Assembly: GCA_949295325.1 (NCBI GenBank)
Contig: CASFKG010000002.1
Span: 1 to 64,000 of the forward strand
Direction: 5' to 3'
DNA from: an uncultured bacterium
GTDB lineage: Bacteria; Bacillota_I; Bacilli_A; RFN20; CAG-826
DNA length: 64,000 nucleotides
Part shown: one piece after another, positions 50,259 to 59,533 of the stretch
Position numbering within the stretch: position 1 is the first letter of the stretch
Layout of the letters: the number at the start of each line of letters is the position of its first letter
The notes under the pieces: model-generated
What the model saw: the letters and a program-made list of their open reading frames with translations, nothing else
Databases searched by the model: none
What the model was told of the DNA's origin: nothing
Translations under genes and position numbers: made by a program

Positions 50259-51872
50259 ATGAGCAAATTCGTATTCGTGACCGGCGGGGTGGTGAGCAGC
50301 CTCGGCAAGGGTATTTTCGCTTCCTCGCTAGGCTATTTGCTGAAGAAGCACGGCTTGAAGGTTTTCATGATGAAATTCGACCCCTACCTCAACGTCGATC
50401 CCGGCACCATGTCGCCTTACCAGCACGGCGAGGTCTACGTAACCAAGGACGGGGCCGAAACCGATCTGGACATCGGCCATTACGAAAGGTGGCTCGACGA
50501 AAACCTGAGCAAGGAGTCGAGCGTTACCTCCGGCAAGATTTACGGATCGGTAATCGAAAAGGAAAGGCGCGGGGATTACCTCGGCGCCTGCGTGCAGGTC
50601 ATTCCCCACGTGACCAATGAAATAAAATCGCGTCTCCACGACGCTGAAAGGGCTTCCGGCGCGGATATCGTGATATGCGAGATCGGCGGTACCGTGGGCG
50701 ACATCGAATCGCTTCCGTTCCTGGAAGCCATGCGCCAGATGAAAATCGAACTCGGCGCGCAGAACGTCCTGTTTTTCCATAACACCCTCGTTCCCTACCT
50801 CAGGACGAGCGAGGAAAGCAAGACCAAGCCGACCCAGCACTCGGTGAAGGACCTTCTTTCCATCGGCATCCAGCCCGATGCCATCGTATTGCGTTCCGAA
50901 GTGCCTCTTGGCGAGAGGGCGAAGGAAAAGATATCCCTTTTCTGCAACGTGGAAAGGCGCGGCGTCTTCGAGGCCGACGACTGCAGAATCGTCTACGAGC
51001 TTCCGCTCAAACTGCACGAACAGGGTTTGGACAGGTACACGATGGAACGTTTCGGCCTTGCCTACGGGGAAATCGACCTAAGCGATTGGAAGGACTTCGT
51101 CGAAGGCATAAAGAAAACCAAGGAAGGCGGAAGGAGGGTAAATATCGCCCTGGTCGGGAAGTACGTCGAACTAAAGGACGCCTACCTATCCGTCGCGACC
51201 GCCTTGAGCCATGCGGGCTATTCCTACGGACTGGAAGTCGACATCGACTGGATAAAAGCCATCGATCTCGAATCCGGAAACGCGGAGGAAAGGTTGGCGA
51301 AGGCCGACGGCATCCTCGTGCCGGGCGGCTTTGGCGAACGGGGAAGCGAAGGCAAGATGAAGGCCATCGAGTACGCGCGCACTCATGGCGTTCCTTATCT
51401 GGGAATATGCTTCGGCATGCAGCTCGCGATGGTGGAATTCGCCCGGGACGTCATGGGACACGAAGACGCGAACACGACCGAGTTCGATCCCAACACGGCT
51501 TATCCCGTCATCGACCTGCTCCGCGACCAGTACGACGGCATCAAGATGGGCGGGACCCTGAGGCTGGGGGAGTATCCCTGCGCGATCAAGGAAAACACCC
51601 TCGCCGAAAAATGCTACAAGTCAAGTTTGGTGGGGGAGAGGCACCGCCACCGCTACGAATTCAACTCCGCCTACAAAGCCGAATTCGAATCGCATGGCAT
51701 GGTCTTTTCCGGACTTAATCCGGATTCGGGACTCGTCGAAATAGTGGAACTGCCCGGCCATCCATTTTTCATCGCCTGCCAGTTCCACCCCGAGTTCACC
51801 TCAAGGCCGCTGAGGCCAAATCCCCTGTTCAAGGGCTTCGTCGGGGCGGCCGAAAAATATTCTTCCCGATGA
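50259..51872 (+). CDS. pyrG: CTP synthase
   Basis: A 537-aa enzyme that makes CTP from UTP, ATP and glutamine. The N-terminal synthetase domain shows FVTGGVVSSLGKGI, KFDPYLNVDPGTMSPYQHGE and EIGGTVGDIES; the C-terminal class I glutaminase domain shows LVPGGFGERG, YLGICFGMQLA with the catalytic Cys, and CQFHPEFTSRP with the catalytic His. Length and motifs are fully normal. The stop codon overlaps the start of the lipid kinase gene (ATGA), so pyrimidine and phospholipid steps are linked on one mRNA. Confidence 0.97.
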   Translation: MSKFVFVTGGVVSSLGKGIFASSLGYLLKKHGLKVFMMKFDPYLNVDPGTMSPYQHGEVYVTKDGAETDLDIGHYERWLDENLSKESSVTSGKIYGSVIEKERRGDYLGACVQVIPHVTNEIKSRLHDAERASGADIVICEIGGTVGDIESLPFLEAMRQMKIELGAQNVLFFHNTLVPYLRTSEESKTKPTQHSVKDLLSIGIQPDAIVLRSEVPLGERAKEKISLFCNVERRGVFEADDCRIVYELPLKLHEQGLDRYTMERFGLAYGEIDLSDWKDFVEGIKKTKEGGRRVNIALVGKYVELKDAYLSVATALSHAGYSYGLEVDIDWIKAIDLESGNAEERLAKADGILVPGGFGERGSEGKMKAIEYARTHGVPYLGICFGMQLAMVEFARDVMGHEDANTTEFDPNTAYPVIDLLRDQYDGIKMGGTLRLGEYPCAIKENTLAEKCYKSSLVGERHRHRYEFNSAYKAEFESHGMVFSGLNPDSGLVEIVELPGHPFFIACQFHPEFTSRPLRPNPLFKGFVGAAEKYSSR

Positions 51873-52738
51873 TCAATTGTCTGCTCATCTACAGCAAGGA
51901 TGCCGGCCACCGAGATTTTTCGCGCAAACTGGACCTAGTAAGAAGAGAGCTGTCGATGTCGTTCGACCGGATCGACGTCGAGGTGCCCGATTCCCTTTAC
52001 CGCGCCTTCGATTTGGAAAGGAAGGCGATAGGCCGTTACCATAGCCTCATCGTCGTCGGGGGAGACGGCTCCTTCAATACCGCGGTAAACGCCTTGGCCT
52101 GCAAGGAAGAGGCCCCGGTACTCGGCTATATAAACGAGGGTACTTTGGGGGATGTGGGAAAAAACTTCGGGGTTTTGCCTCGCCTAAAAAGCGCCCTCGG
52201 GGTGATTTCGGATGGGCATTACGGCTATTTCGACGTCGGGGAATGCGGGGGCAGGTATTTCGCCTACATGGCGGCCTATGGCCGTTATAGCGACATCGCC
52301 TATGCCGTGCCACGCCGCGAAAAGAAGGCCATCGGGAAGTTCAGCTACTACAAGAAGGCCGTGAACGAAGCCCTTAGCCGGAAAGACATAGACATCGTTC
52401 TTATCGACGCGGAAGGGAAGCAGAGGGAGTTCCGCCTACCCTTCGTTTTGATCCTTAACGGCCTGAACGTCGGGGGATTCAAGGTAAACAAAAAAGGCCT
52501 CATGGACGACGGGCTAATGGAGTGTTATCTCACAACAAGCGGCCCTTTGAACGGATTATTGCCGTATCTCAATATCGGAGATCTCGAGGTAATCCGCTTC
52601 CGGCAAATGACAATAAAGCCGTGGCCAGACGACATGCCCTGGTGTCTGGACGGCGAGATCGGGCCGTTCGGGGAATCCACGATTGTCTGCCATAACAAAG
52701 CCATAAGGGTTTATTGCCGTCAAAACGGCCCAAAATAG
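51869..52738 (+). CDS. Diacylglycerol/lipid kinase family protein
   Basis: A 289-aa member of the DagK/YegS family, which phosphorylates diacylglycerol or related lipids. Motifs: LIVVGGDGSFNTAVNAL (nucleotide binding), INEGTLGDVGKNFGVLP (the G-T-x-N-D-like segment with G-D-V in place), a second beta domain with FKVNKKGLMDDGLMECYL, and WCLDGEIGPFG near the end. ATG overlaps the pyrG stop. Probably takes part in recycling diacylglycerol from membrane-derived surface polymers. Confidence 0.85.
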   Translation: MINCLLIYSKDAGHRDFSRKLDLVRRELSMSFDRIDVEVPDSLYRAFDLERKAIGRYHSLIVVGGDGSFNTAVNALACKEEAPVLGYINEGTLGDVGKNFGVLPRLKSALGVISDGHYGYFDVGECGGRYFAYMAAYGRYSDIAYAVPRREKKAIGKFSYYKKAVNEALSRKDIDIVLIDAEGKQREFRLPFVLILNGLNVGGFKVNKKGLMDDGLMECYLTTSGPLNGLLPYLNIGDLEVIRFRQMTIKPWPDDMPWCLDGEIGPFGESTIVCHNKAIRVYCRQNGPK

Positions 52739-52770
52739 GATAAAACTCCGCAAAAAGTTGCTATTTCGCG

Positions 52771-52800
52771 TTGTAGACGGAGGAAAGTTGCCGATATAAT
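52771..52800 (+). promoter_or_regulatory. Promoter of the repeat-rich membrane protein gene
   Basis: TTGTAG at 52771-52776 and TATAAT at 52795-52800, 18 nt apart. It gives a leader of about 40 nt with GGAGG near 52832, in contrast to the leaderless promoters nearby. Confidence 0.65.
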
Positions 52801-52847
52801 CTATACATGAATATTTAGGCAGCAAAGGACTGCCGGAGGCAAAGGCT

Positions 52848-55325
52848 ATGAAAAAGAGCGCAAATGTCCTATCCATCATCGGCTGGATACTGACCGTGGT
52901 GGGACTACTTATCATCGTTTTGACGCCGCTACTCGCCGGAGGCTACAGCTATTTCGGCGGCACGGGCGACCTGCTGGCGGACCTGCAGAGCGGGTTCCTG
53001 GTTCCGCTAATCGGGCCTGACGGCGCCATCGGACACGTGTTCGACATGGCGTTATTCCAGGCCAATCCGCTGCTGTTCGCCTTCTATGCCGTGACCGGCA
53101 TTGCCGTCATCCTATTCGTCGTCCTCATCATTCTCCAGATAGTTCGCAAGCAGCACCGCATATGGGTTACCATCTCGCTGCTTGTCCTCGGTACCGTTTC
53201 CGCCACGACCGTCTATATCGCCCTTTACCCGAACTTTTTCGGCGCCGGGGTCAGCAACGTCTTGGCCGCCATCAACGGAGCCGTTGCCGCCGGAAATGCC
53301 GCCGAGGGCGCCAATCCGATGATGGGTACCGTTTGGACCGTCGTCAACTATCTGCCCTATATCTTGATCGCCGTGGCGTACCTACTGGTCATCATCGCCG
53401 GCGTCGTCGCCTGCGTTTCCTGCAACAAAGCTCACCGCGAACTCAAGGAAGCGCGCCGCCTCCATGGTACCTACGGTGCCGCCTCCGATAGCGATCTCCG
53501 CAGCCATCTCGACGGCGAAACCAACCCCAATCTAGGCGGAAACGTCAGTGCCACAAACGCCCCGAGCCAAACCCTCTATAACGGCAATTCGCCGCTCATC
53601 GTCCAATACATCAGCTGTGCCGGGGCCAGCGAGACCCCCGCCAAATCCTGCTCCTGCGGCGGAAGCTGCGAAGAGCACCGTAAGCCCTTGGGAGAAGACG
53701 ACATCCGTCGCATCATCCGCGATGAAATCGGTGCCGTCGCCACCGAACCCGATGCCGAAATGCTGACCGAGGACGATCTCCGCAAAATCGTTTCCGACGT
53801 CATCAAGGAAAACAAGCCCGCCCCGGTCGCGGCCGAAGAAAAGAAGCCCGAACCCGAACTCAAGCCAGAACCCGTCGCCGGCATCGACCACCAGGTCGAA
53901 CCTTTGACCGAGGACGATCTTCGCCGGATCGTCCGCGAGGAAGTAACCGCGGTCGACGACGCCAAGAAGGCGCGGGAAGAAGCCGAGGAGGCCGCTAAGC
54001 CCGTCCCGGTCGAAGAACCCAAGCCCGAAGTCCTTACGAAAGAAGACATCGACCGGATCCTTACCGACAAACTCGACAGCCTGAAGAAGGAAATCGAAGG
54101 AAAGGACGAGAAGGACGATGCCGAGATGCTCACCGAAGAGGATCTCCGCAACCTTATCCGCGAGGAAGTCGCGGCTGCCTGCCCCGAACCCGAACCGGCG
54201 GAAGAAAAGAAGGAAGGAGCGGCCGAGGGAGCCGAGGTCCTGACCGAAGACGACCTCAAGAGGCTCATTGCCGAAGAACTCGCTGCCCATGACGAAAAGG
54301 TCGAAAGCAAGGTCGAGGAGACCACGGTCGAGAAGCCCGACGAGGACAGCTATCTTACCTCCGAAGACCTCCGCCAGATCGTCCGCGAGGAACTGGCCGC
54401 GGCCGAACCCAAGGAAGAGAAAGCCGAAACCGAAGACATCCGGTCCATCATCAGCGAGGAAATCGCCAAGATAAAGATCCCGGAGGAAAAGCCTGCGCTC
54501 GACGCCGACGCCATCAGGGAAATCATCGCCGAGGAGCTGGAGAAGCTCAATGCCAAGGCCCCGGCCGAAGAAGAGCCGAAAGCGGAGGAACCCGCCCCCG
54601 AAAAGGCCCCGCAGACCATCGTGATCCACCTAGGCGAAACCCCGGTCAAGGAAGAGCCCAAAAAGGAAGAAGAGGCCCCGATCATCATCGTTCCGGCCAA
54701 GGAACCCGAACCCGAACCCGTCAAGGAACCCGAACCCGAGCCAGCCCCCGAACCCGAGCCAGCCCCCGAACCCGTCAAGGAACCCGAACCGAAGAAGCCC
54801 TTGATCGAAATGCCGGAAGGCTATGAAAAGGGCAAGACCCGCAGGGTCGTAGGGGAAACCAATCCGGAACTGCCTCCCCACCAGAAGATAGTCCGCATCC
54901 CCTTCCCGACCCGGATGTTGAAGGCGGACAAGGAGCTGAAGGCCAACTACAATGCCCTCAAGGCCGAGTGCCTTAGCTACGGCCTGAAGTCCCGTATCTC
55001 GAATTCCGGCGACACCTTCCGCCTCCATACGAAGACCTACGTGAAGATCACCATCGCCGGCAAGGGGCTCAAGCTCTATTTCGCCCTCAATCCGAAGGAC
55101 TACGCGAACTCCCCGATCCCGGTTTACGATGCCTCCGAGAAGAACATCTACAAGGACATCCCGACCGTCCTCAAGGTGAGAAGCGAACTTTCTCTCCGCC
55201 GTGCCCGCCAGCTCATTGCCGATGCCTGCGAGCACGATAGGCTCGAACAGGGCAAACTGGTCGAGAAAAACTACGTCAACGAGCTCAAGGACTACAAGCC
55301 CCAGAACTCCAAGGACGAGGACTAG
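52848..55325 (+). CDS. Membrane protein with nine acidic repeats and a C-terminal domain
   Basis: An 825-aa protein. Residues 1-200 hold four membrane helices. Between about 280 and 570 a 14-residue motif of the type LTEDDLRRIVREEV occurs nine times (LGEDDIRRIIRDEI, LTEDDLRKIVSDVI, LTKEDIDRILTDKL, LTEEDLRNLIREEV and others), spaced by Pro/Glu/Lys-rich linkers. A PEPEP stretch of about 40 residues follows. The last 150 residues form a compact domain (IPFPTRMLKADKELKANYNA, then LKLYFALNPKDYANSPIPVY) that I recognise as a widespread Firmicutes domain of unknown function. Probably a cytoplasmic scaffold anchored to the membrane, perhaps in cell division or shape. Strong terminator. Confidence 0.8.
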   Translation: MKKSANVLSIIGWILTVVGLLIIVLTPLLAGGYSYFGGTGDLLADLQSGFLVPLIGPDGAIGHVFDMALFQANPLLFAFYAVTGIAVILFVVLIILQIVRKQHRIWVTISLLVLGTVSATTVYIALYPNFFGAGVSNVLAAINGAVAAGNAAEGANPMMGTVWTVVNYLPYILIAVAYLLVIIAGVVACVSCNKAHRELKEARRLHGTYGAASDSDLRSHLDGETNPNLGGNVSATNAPSQTLYNGNSPLIVQYISCAGASETPAKSCSCGGSCEEHRKPLGEDDIRRIIRDEIGAVATEPDAEMLTEDDLRKIVSDVIKENKPAPVAAEEKKPEPELKPEPVAGIDHQVEPLTEDDLRRIVREEVTAVDDAKKAREEAEEAAKPVPVEEPKPEVLTKEDIDRILTDKLDSLKKEIEGKDEKDDAEMLTEEDLRNLIREEVAAACPEPEPAEEKKEGAAEGAEVLTEDDLKRLIAEELAAHDEKVESKVEETTVEKPDEDSYLTSEDLRQIVREELAAAEPKEEKAETEDIRSIISEEIAKIKIPEEKPALDADAIREIIAEELEKLNAKAPAEEEPKAEEPAPEKAPQTIVIHLGETPVKEEPKKEEEAPIIIVPAKEPEPEPVKEPEPEPAPEPEPAPEPVKEPEPKKPLIEMPEGYEKGKTRRVVGETNPELPPHQKIVRIPFPTRMLKADKELKANYNALKAECLSYGLKSRISNSGDTFRLHTKTYVKITIAGKGLKLYFALNPKDYANSPIPVYDASEKNIYKDIPTVLKVRSELSLRRARQLIADACEHDRLEQGKLVEKNYVNELKDYKPQNSKDED

Positions 55326-55338
55326 CGTCCATAGCATA

Positions 55339-55363
55339 GGGGAGCCCCGCGGCTCCCCTTTTT
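55339..55363 (+). terminator. Strong intrinsic terminator
   Basis: GGGGAGCC and GGCTCCCC pair perfectly around CCGC, then five T residues. Confidence 0.95.
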
Positions 55364-55372
55364 ACAAGCACC

Positions 55373-56221
55373 ATGAATGTCATCGAATACGATCAAAAAC
55401 TTCCTAGCCTCGAGGGGAAGAGGTATCTGGTTACCGGTTCAACTTCGGGGCTCGGCTTCGAATGCGTCCGGCATCTTCTGCGGCTAAAGGCCGCCGTCAT
55501 ACTGGCAAGCCGCAACGCCGACAAGCTGGAAAAGGCCAAAACGGCCCTCCTCAGCGAATTTCCAGGCGGCGATATCGAAACCAAGATCCTCGACCAGGCT
55601 GATAGGTGTTCCGTTGATTTTTTCGTCGGGTCGATGGACGGTGAACGCCTTGACGGAATAGTCTATAACGCCGGCATCTATTTCCCGAGTGCCGGCCACA
55701 AAGGACTTACGTTCAGGACGAATGCTCTTGGCACCTACCTCGTTTTTGGCGGGCTCAAAAACCTGTATCCGGCGGCCCGGCATGTCTTCGTTGGTTCGAT
55801 CATGGCCATGAGGCCTTCGAGGAAGGGCTTCGCCCATTCGTTGGAGAAAGCGGGGAGGCAGAAAGAGTACGGCCTCAGCAAGGAGGCAGTCGAACTCGTC
55901 TACGAGCAAGCCTTGGAGGAGGGAATCGACGCGGTCTATGTCCATCCGGGCATTGCCAAAACGTCGATAATCCGGGGCTTTGCCCCCTTTATGAAGAAAA
56001 TCGGGAATGCCTTTCTCTATTTATTCGTCCACCATAGCGACAAAGCATCGCTGACCGAAGTTGTGGGACTATTGGACGCTACCCCGAAAGGGAGCCGCGT
56101 CTACCCGCGGGGGCTCTTTCAAATAAGCGGCTTCCCGAAAGTGGCGCCCGAAAAGAAAAGGCATGGCGAACTGCGCCAGGCCTTGATCGGATATCTGGAA
56201 GAATTAAACCTCCAGGCTTAG
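55373..56221 (+). CDS. Short-chain dehydrogenase/reductase
   Basis: A 282-aa NAD(P)-dependent oxidoreductase of the SDR family. Cofactor loop TGSTSGLGFE, structural NAG in YNAGIY, active-site Ser in VGSIMA and the Y-x-x-x-K pair in YGLSKEAVEL. Its length and C-terminal extension resemble the retinol dehydrogenase/protochlorophyllide-reductase-like subgroup; the substrate is unknown. No ribosome site is visible before the ATG, which sits 9 nt after the terminator. It ends 18 nt inside the convergent kinase gene. Confidence 0.85.
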   Translation: MNVIEYDQKLPSLEGKRYLVTGSTSGLGFECVRHLLRLKAAVILASRNADKLEKAKTALLSEFPGGDIETKILDQADRCSVDFFVGSMDGERLDGIVYNAGIYFPSAGHKGLTFRTNALGTYLVFGGLKNLYPAARHVFVGSIMAMRPSRKGFAHSLEKAGRQKEYGLSKEAVELVYEQALEEGIDAVYVHPGIAKTSIIRGFAPFMKKIGNAFLYLFVHHSDKASLTEVVGLLDATPKGSRVYPRGLFQISGFPKVAPEKKRHGELRQALIGYLEELNLQA

Positions 56222-56761
56222 CCCCTTCTCCTTCAAGGAAACCATATAGCGTTCGTAAATCTCGCTTACGATGTCGACCAGGGGACGCCTGTCGGTTTCG
56301 ATCAGATAGTCGGTGCCCAAGTGGCCGATCGGCGAGAATTGTGTCTTGTCGTTTTCGAGGCGGCTTTCGATCACTTCGTCGCTATCGCCCCTTGTCTTCA
56401 TGCGTTCTAGGCGCGTAGATTCGCTCGCGTTTAGATAGAAGGTTACGATGGCGTCGTTGCCCAGACCGAGAAACGACTTGAGCCCGTTTGGATCGACGAC
56501 CACAACCCTTCCCGGGGCGATTTCCTTTTTCGAGCAGCCGTAGTGCTTTCCGTTGTAGCAGGTGGTCTCGACGAAGGCGCCTTCCTTTTCCAGCCTGAGG
56601 AATTCCTCCTCGCTTACGAAATGGTAGTCGACTCCGTCTATTTCGCCGAGCCTTGGTTTCCGCGTCGTATGGGTGACGGCTTTCACGATGCCGTAACGCT
56701 TCCCGAGCAGCTTCGCCGCCTCGGTTTTCCCCGACGCACTGGGACCGACCAACAATACCAT
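56204..56761 (-). CDS. Guanylate kinase-like protein
   Basis: A 185-aa P-loop kinase of the guanylate kinase family: LLVGPSASGKTEAAK (Walker A), THTTRKPRLGEIDGVDYHFV (the GMP-binding T-R-x-x-R-x-G-E and DYHF motifs), YNGKHYG and RMKTRGDSDEVIESRL (lid). All core GMP-binding residues seem present, so it may be the cell's Gmk or a close relative. The frame extends to 56824, but ATG 56761 gives the family's usual start and lies 6 nt after a TATAAT, predicting a leaderless mRNA. Confidence 0.85.
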   Translation of the reverse strand: MVLLVGPSASGKTEAAKLLGKRYGIVKAVTHTTRKPRLGEIDGVDYHFVSEEEFLRLEKEGAFVETTCYNGKHYGCSKKEIAPGRVVVVDPNGLKSFLGLGNDAIVTFYLNASESTRLERMKTRGDSDEVIESRLENDKTQFSPIGHLGTDYLIETDRRPLVDIVSEIYERYMVSLKEKGLSLEV

Positions 56762-56767
56762 GGATAG

Positions 56768-56773
56768 ATTATA
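56768..56773 (-). promoter_or_regulatory. -10 box of the guanylate kinase-like gene (leaderless type)
   Basis: On the minus strand TATAAT is followed by CTATCC and the ATG. It is a perfect consensus with TACAAA 18 nt upstream. Confidence 0.65.
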
Positions 56774-56864
56774 TCGGTTTAAATCGGCAGATTTGTAAAA
56801 AATCGGACAGCGGCCGGGGTCCATCCGCCGTTTTCTTCCCTAATAAGGATTGGGGAGGCAACGG

Positions 56865-57173
56865 ATGGACAAAAAAGCGGCGCGTCGGGGACTCAGGGAA
56901 AAGTACAGGGATTCTTTGAAGGAATCCGGCTACAGCATGGAGGCACACATAGAGGATCTGGATATCGAAAGGCTGCGTTGGAAAGGGACAAGCAGTTCGA
57001 AGTTCCTAATCCGTCTTGCCCATTATTACCATCTTCTGCCGCTTGTTTTGAAAAGGATATTCAAGGCGGAGATATTGGAGAAGGGCCGCTACTACGAGTA
57101 CTGGTGGATGCAGTTCCATACGAAAAGCGAGTTCGAAGCGCTTTTGGGACTGCTGGCGGGTGGTCTGCAATGA
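56865..57173 (+). CDS. Small helical protein at the head of the pilus operon
   Basis: A 102-aa basic, helical protein without a recognised family. N-terminal charged helix (KKAARRGLREKYRDSLKESG), centre with aromatic-rich HYYHLLPLVLKRIF, and WWMQF near the end. GGGGAGGC sets ATG 56865, 15 nt inside a longer open frame. It overlaps the next gene by 4 nt (ATGA), so it is made with the pilus-linked proteins and may be an assembly factor or a cytoplasmic regulator. Confidence 0.6.
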   Translation: MDKKAARRGLREKYRDSLKESGYSMEAHIEDLDIERLRWKGTSSSKFLIRLAHYYHLLPLVLKRIFKAEILEKGRYYEYWWMQFHTKSEFEALLGLLAGGLQ

Positions 57174-58210
57174 AGAAAATGGCGTTCGGAAAGATAATAC
57201 CGGCCTTGGGAATGATCGCCGTTGTTCCATTGCTGGGCTCGGCCGGAAACAGGTGCGGGTGCGAACCCTACGATTTCGTCTTCGGTCCTTTCTACGACAA
57301 CGATCCAGACGCTTTTTCTTCCATCCGTTTCGATCCCATGTTCACCTCGACTGGATTGAACATGTACGACATTTCAATGACGGCCACCGACTACCTCGAG
57401 GGAACCCAGCACGTCCTGAAGGGGACGGTAAACAAGGACTATAGTCAGGATCCACCCCATTTCTACGTGGTTTTCGGGATGAGAAATCTGAACGGAAGGG
57501 GAAACTATGTCCGTTACGATTTCGATTTCCACACCTCGGTCACCGAGCTTTATCCGCTTAAATTCACGATAATCGCCGATAGCCGGGAATATAGTACGTA
57601 TACGTTGACCGAAGACGACAATTCCGTTACCGGCCACACCAACTATGCCGAATGGACCCGGGAGACGAAGAGCATCTCCTACCATACGCCGACCTACGAG
57701 ATGCCGAATCTCACCGATAGGTCGGCGGCCGAGGAAAACGGAAGGATCCCGCTGGAGGTTTTTTCGCTCCGGTACCGGAATAGCTATGCCCGCAATACAC
57801 TTACGGAAGAGGAAAAGGAAATCGGTGCCCAGATTACCATCCGGGGCCGGCATGCCCAGCACTTTCGGAATCTTGGAAGCTTCGCCGGCAGCACCACGGT
57901 AATTTCGATGAAACTCGAAATATCCCGCGGTTTGGTCGTCCTCAAGCCGCGCGATAAGTGGTGCTACGACGAAAAGACCAGGGAGATGAGCACTTATACC
58001 GGTGCCTTGCCGGCCGGCAAAGTGGCCACGGAGGATCTATATTTCCCCTCTTCCGTCAGGGAAGGGTATGTTGACATCGACTATTCCTGGGGCGATCCGG
58101 CCCTAAACCGGGGCGAAACCATCAGGGCCAAGACCAGAACGGAGGTGTCCGGCGAACCCTACTTCGGAAAATGCGGGGAAGCCGAATACTGCGTGGGGGT
58201 GCAAATCTAG
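57170..58210 (+). CDS. Secreted protein of the pilus operon
   Basis: A 346-aa exported protein with an N-terminal signal-like helix (GKIIPALGMIAVVPLLGSAG). Two Cys pairs stand out: RCGC just after the signal and KCGEAEYC at the C-terminus, suggesting disulfides that could close the beta-rich mature part. No known domain. It starts in an ATGA overlap with the preceding gene, and its stop overlaps the possible GTG start of the next. Position before the pilus ATPase suggests a tip, minor subunit or surface anchor. Function not established. Confidence 0.6.
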   Translation: MKKMAFGKIIPALGMIAVVPLLGSAGNRCGCEPYDFVFGPFYDNDPDAFSSIRFDPMFTSTGLNMYDISMTATDYLEGTQHVLKGTVNKDYSQDPPHFYVVFGMRNLNGRGNYVRYDFDFHTSVTELYPLKFTIIADSREYSTYTLTEDDNSVTGHTNYAEWTRETKSISYHTPTYEMPNLTDRSAAEENGRIPLEVFSLRYRNSYARNTLTEEEKEIGAQITIRGRHAQHFRNLGSFAGSTTVISMKLEISRGLVVLKPRDKWCYDEKTREMSTYTGALPAGKVATEDLYFPSSVREGYVDIDYSWGDPALNRGETIRAKTRTEVSGEPYFGKCGEAEYCVGVQI

Positions 58211-58599
58211 TGGGGGCCCTGCTCTTCTGCGCGGCCCTGCTCTCCTTCGTAACCGGCATGTTTTCGATCACCTACCGGGTGGACTACGTCGACCACGTGT
58301 ACAAGGCCTTCGCCAAGGCGCTTCCGGAGACCTGCGTTAGGGTTGATCTGAGTTCCTCTACCGTGGCAGTCGGCTTCCGGCCGGATAAATTTGCCGATAC
58401 GGCAAGGGATTATTTCGCCGCCGGTCTTAAGGACTACGAGGGGAGTTACCGTTTGAGCCTGAAGTTCTACCAGCACGCCGCCTATCCGGGGACGAGCGAA
58501 TACCCGACGGCGGTAAGCGTCGGGCTGATATGCGAAATTACCCCGTTGGTCACCTACAGCGAAGTGACCGATTTCTATATAAGGAGCAAAAATGGCTAA
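58210..58599 (+). CDS. TadE-like single-helix pilus protein
   Basis: A 129-aa protein (142 aa if it starts at ATG 58171) with one N-terminal membrane helix (GALLFCAALLSFVTGMF) and an outer alpha/beta domain of about 105 residues. GTG 58210 touches the upstream stop and has GGGGGTG before it; ATG 58171 would add a basic MRGSRILRGG start but overlaps by 40 nt. Layout and place resemble TadE/TadF minor pseudopilins, without sequence proof. It overlaps the ATPase gene by 8 nt. Confidence 0.5.
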   Translation: MGALLFCAALLSFVTGMFSITYRVDYVDHVYKAFAKALPETCVRVDLSSSTVAVGFRPDKFADTARDYFAAGLKDYEGSYRLSLKFYQHAAYPGTSEYPTAVSVGLICEITPLVTYSEVTDFYIRSKNG

Positions 58600-59533
58600 G
58601 GAAAAGACCATCGCGTTTTTGGAAGGGGGATTCCTAAAACCCATTTTGGAAATACCGGACCTTACCGACATTTCCTTCAACGGCAAGAGCCTTTTCTACA
58701 TGACCAATTCCGCCGGTAGGGAGGCTAGCGGCATCGAGCTATCCCCTAATGACGCCGCCGACTTCATAAGGCAGATTGCCAACATGGAGGACCGGAAGTG
58801 GAGCTATAGCGAACCGCTTCTCGACATGAGTTTCGGGAAATACCGGCTCAATGCCGTATTCTCGAACATCGTCCGCGTCGATAACGAAAAAAGCGTTTCC
58901 TTTTCGATAAGGATCGAGTCGGCCGAGTCGAAGGTCGAACATGACGATTTCTTCTTCGGAGGAGATAGCCGCGACGTTCTGCTCAAGGCCCTTTACCAAG
59001 GGGAATCCATCGCCATTGGCGGGAAGGCGGGATCGGGTAAGACCGAACTGCAGAAATGGATGATAGCCCATTTGCCGCGTTATACCCGCGTAATCGCCAT
59101 TGATAACGTCGAGGAGCTGTCCCTTGTCAAGAACCCGGAAATCGATTTGACGCTCTGGTTGGCCAAGGAAGAAAAGGACTATTCCCCTTTGGTCAAAAAC
59201 GCCCTGAGAAGCAATCCGGACTACATCGTATTGGCCGAGGCCAGGGGGCCCGAGGCCTACGAGGCCTTGAACTGCGCCATGTCGGGCCATCCGGTCATCA
59301 CGACGCTCCACGCGCGGGGACTGTCCGAGATGCCTAGCCGCATTGCCAACATGGCAATCAAAAGCCATGGCGGCCTCGACGAGAAGGCTTTGCTAAAAGA
59401 CGTCCGCGACCATTTCCGCTTTTACGTCTACCTCGAACGCCGTGAGGAGAACGGAAGCGTAAAAAGGCGCATTGCGAGAATAGGGAAGGCAAATAAGACG
59501 AAGATGGAGACGCTGTATTCATGCGAAAAATAG
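58592..59533 (+). CDS. TadA/CpaF-like pilus assembly ATPase
   Basis: A 313-aa type II/IV secretion ATPase of the TadA (CpaF, VirB11-like) group, which powers pilus assembly from the cytoplasm. N-terminal domain (ILEIPDLTDISFNGKSLFYM), Walker A GGKAGSGKTE (about residue 145), Asp box NPDYIVLAEARGPEAYEAL, His box GHPVITTLHARG. It is shorter than typical CpaF (about 450 aa) because the long N-terminal region is missing. AAGGAG gives a good ribosome site. Overlaps of 8 and 13 nt tie it to its neighbours. Confidence 0.9.
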   Translation: MAKEKTIAFLEGGFLKPILEIPDLTDISFNGKSLFYMTNSAGREASGIELSPNDAADFIRQIANMEDRKWSYSEPLLDMSFGKYRLNAVFSNIVRVDNEKSVSFSIRIESAESKVEHDDFFFGGDSRDVLLKALYQGESIAIGGKAGSGKTELQKWMIAHLPRYTRVIAIDNVEELSLVKNPEIDLTLWLAKEEKDYSPLVKNALRSNPDYIVLAEARGPEAYEALNCAMSGHPVITTLHARGLSEMPSRIANMAIKSHGGLDEKALLKDVRDHFRFYVYLERREENGSVKRRIARIGKANKTKMETLYSCEK

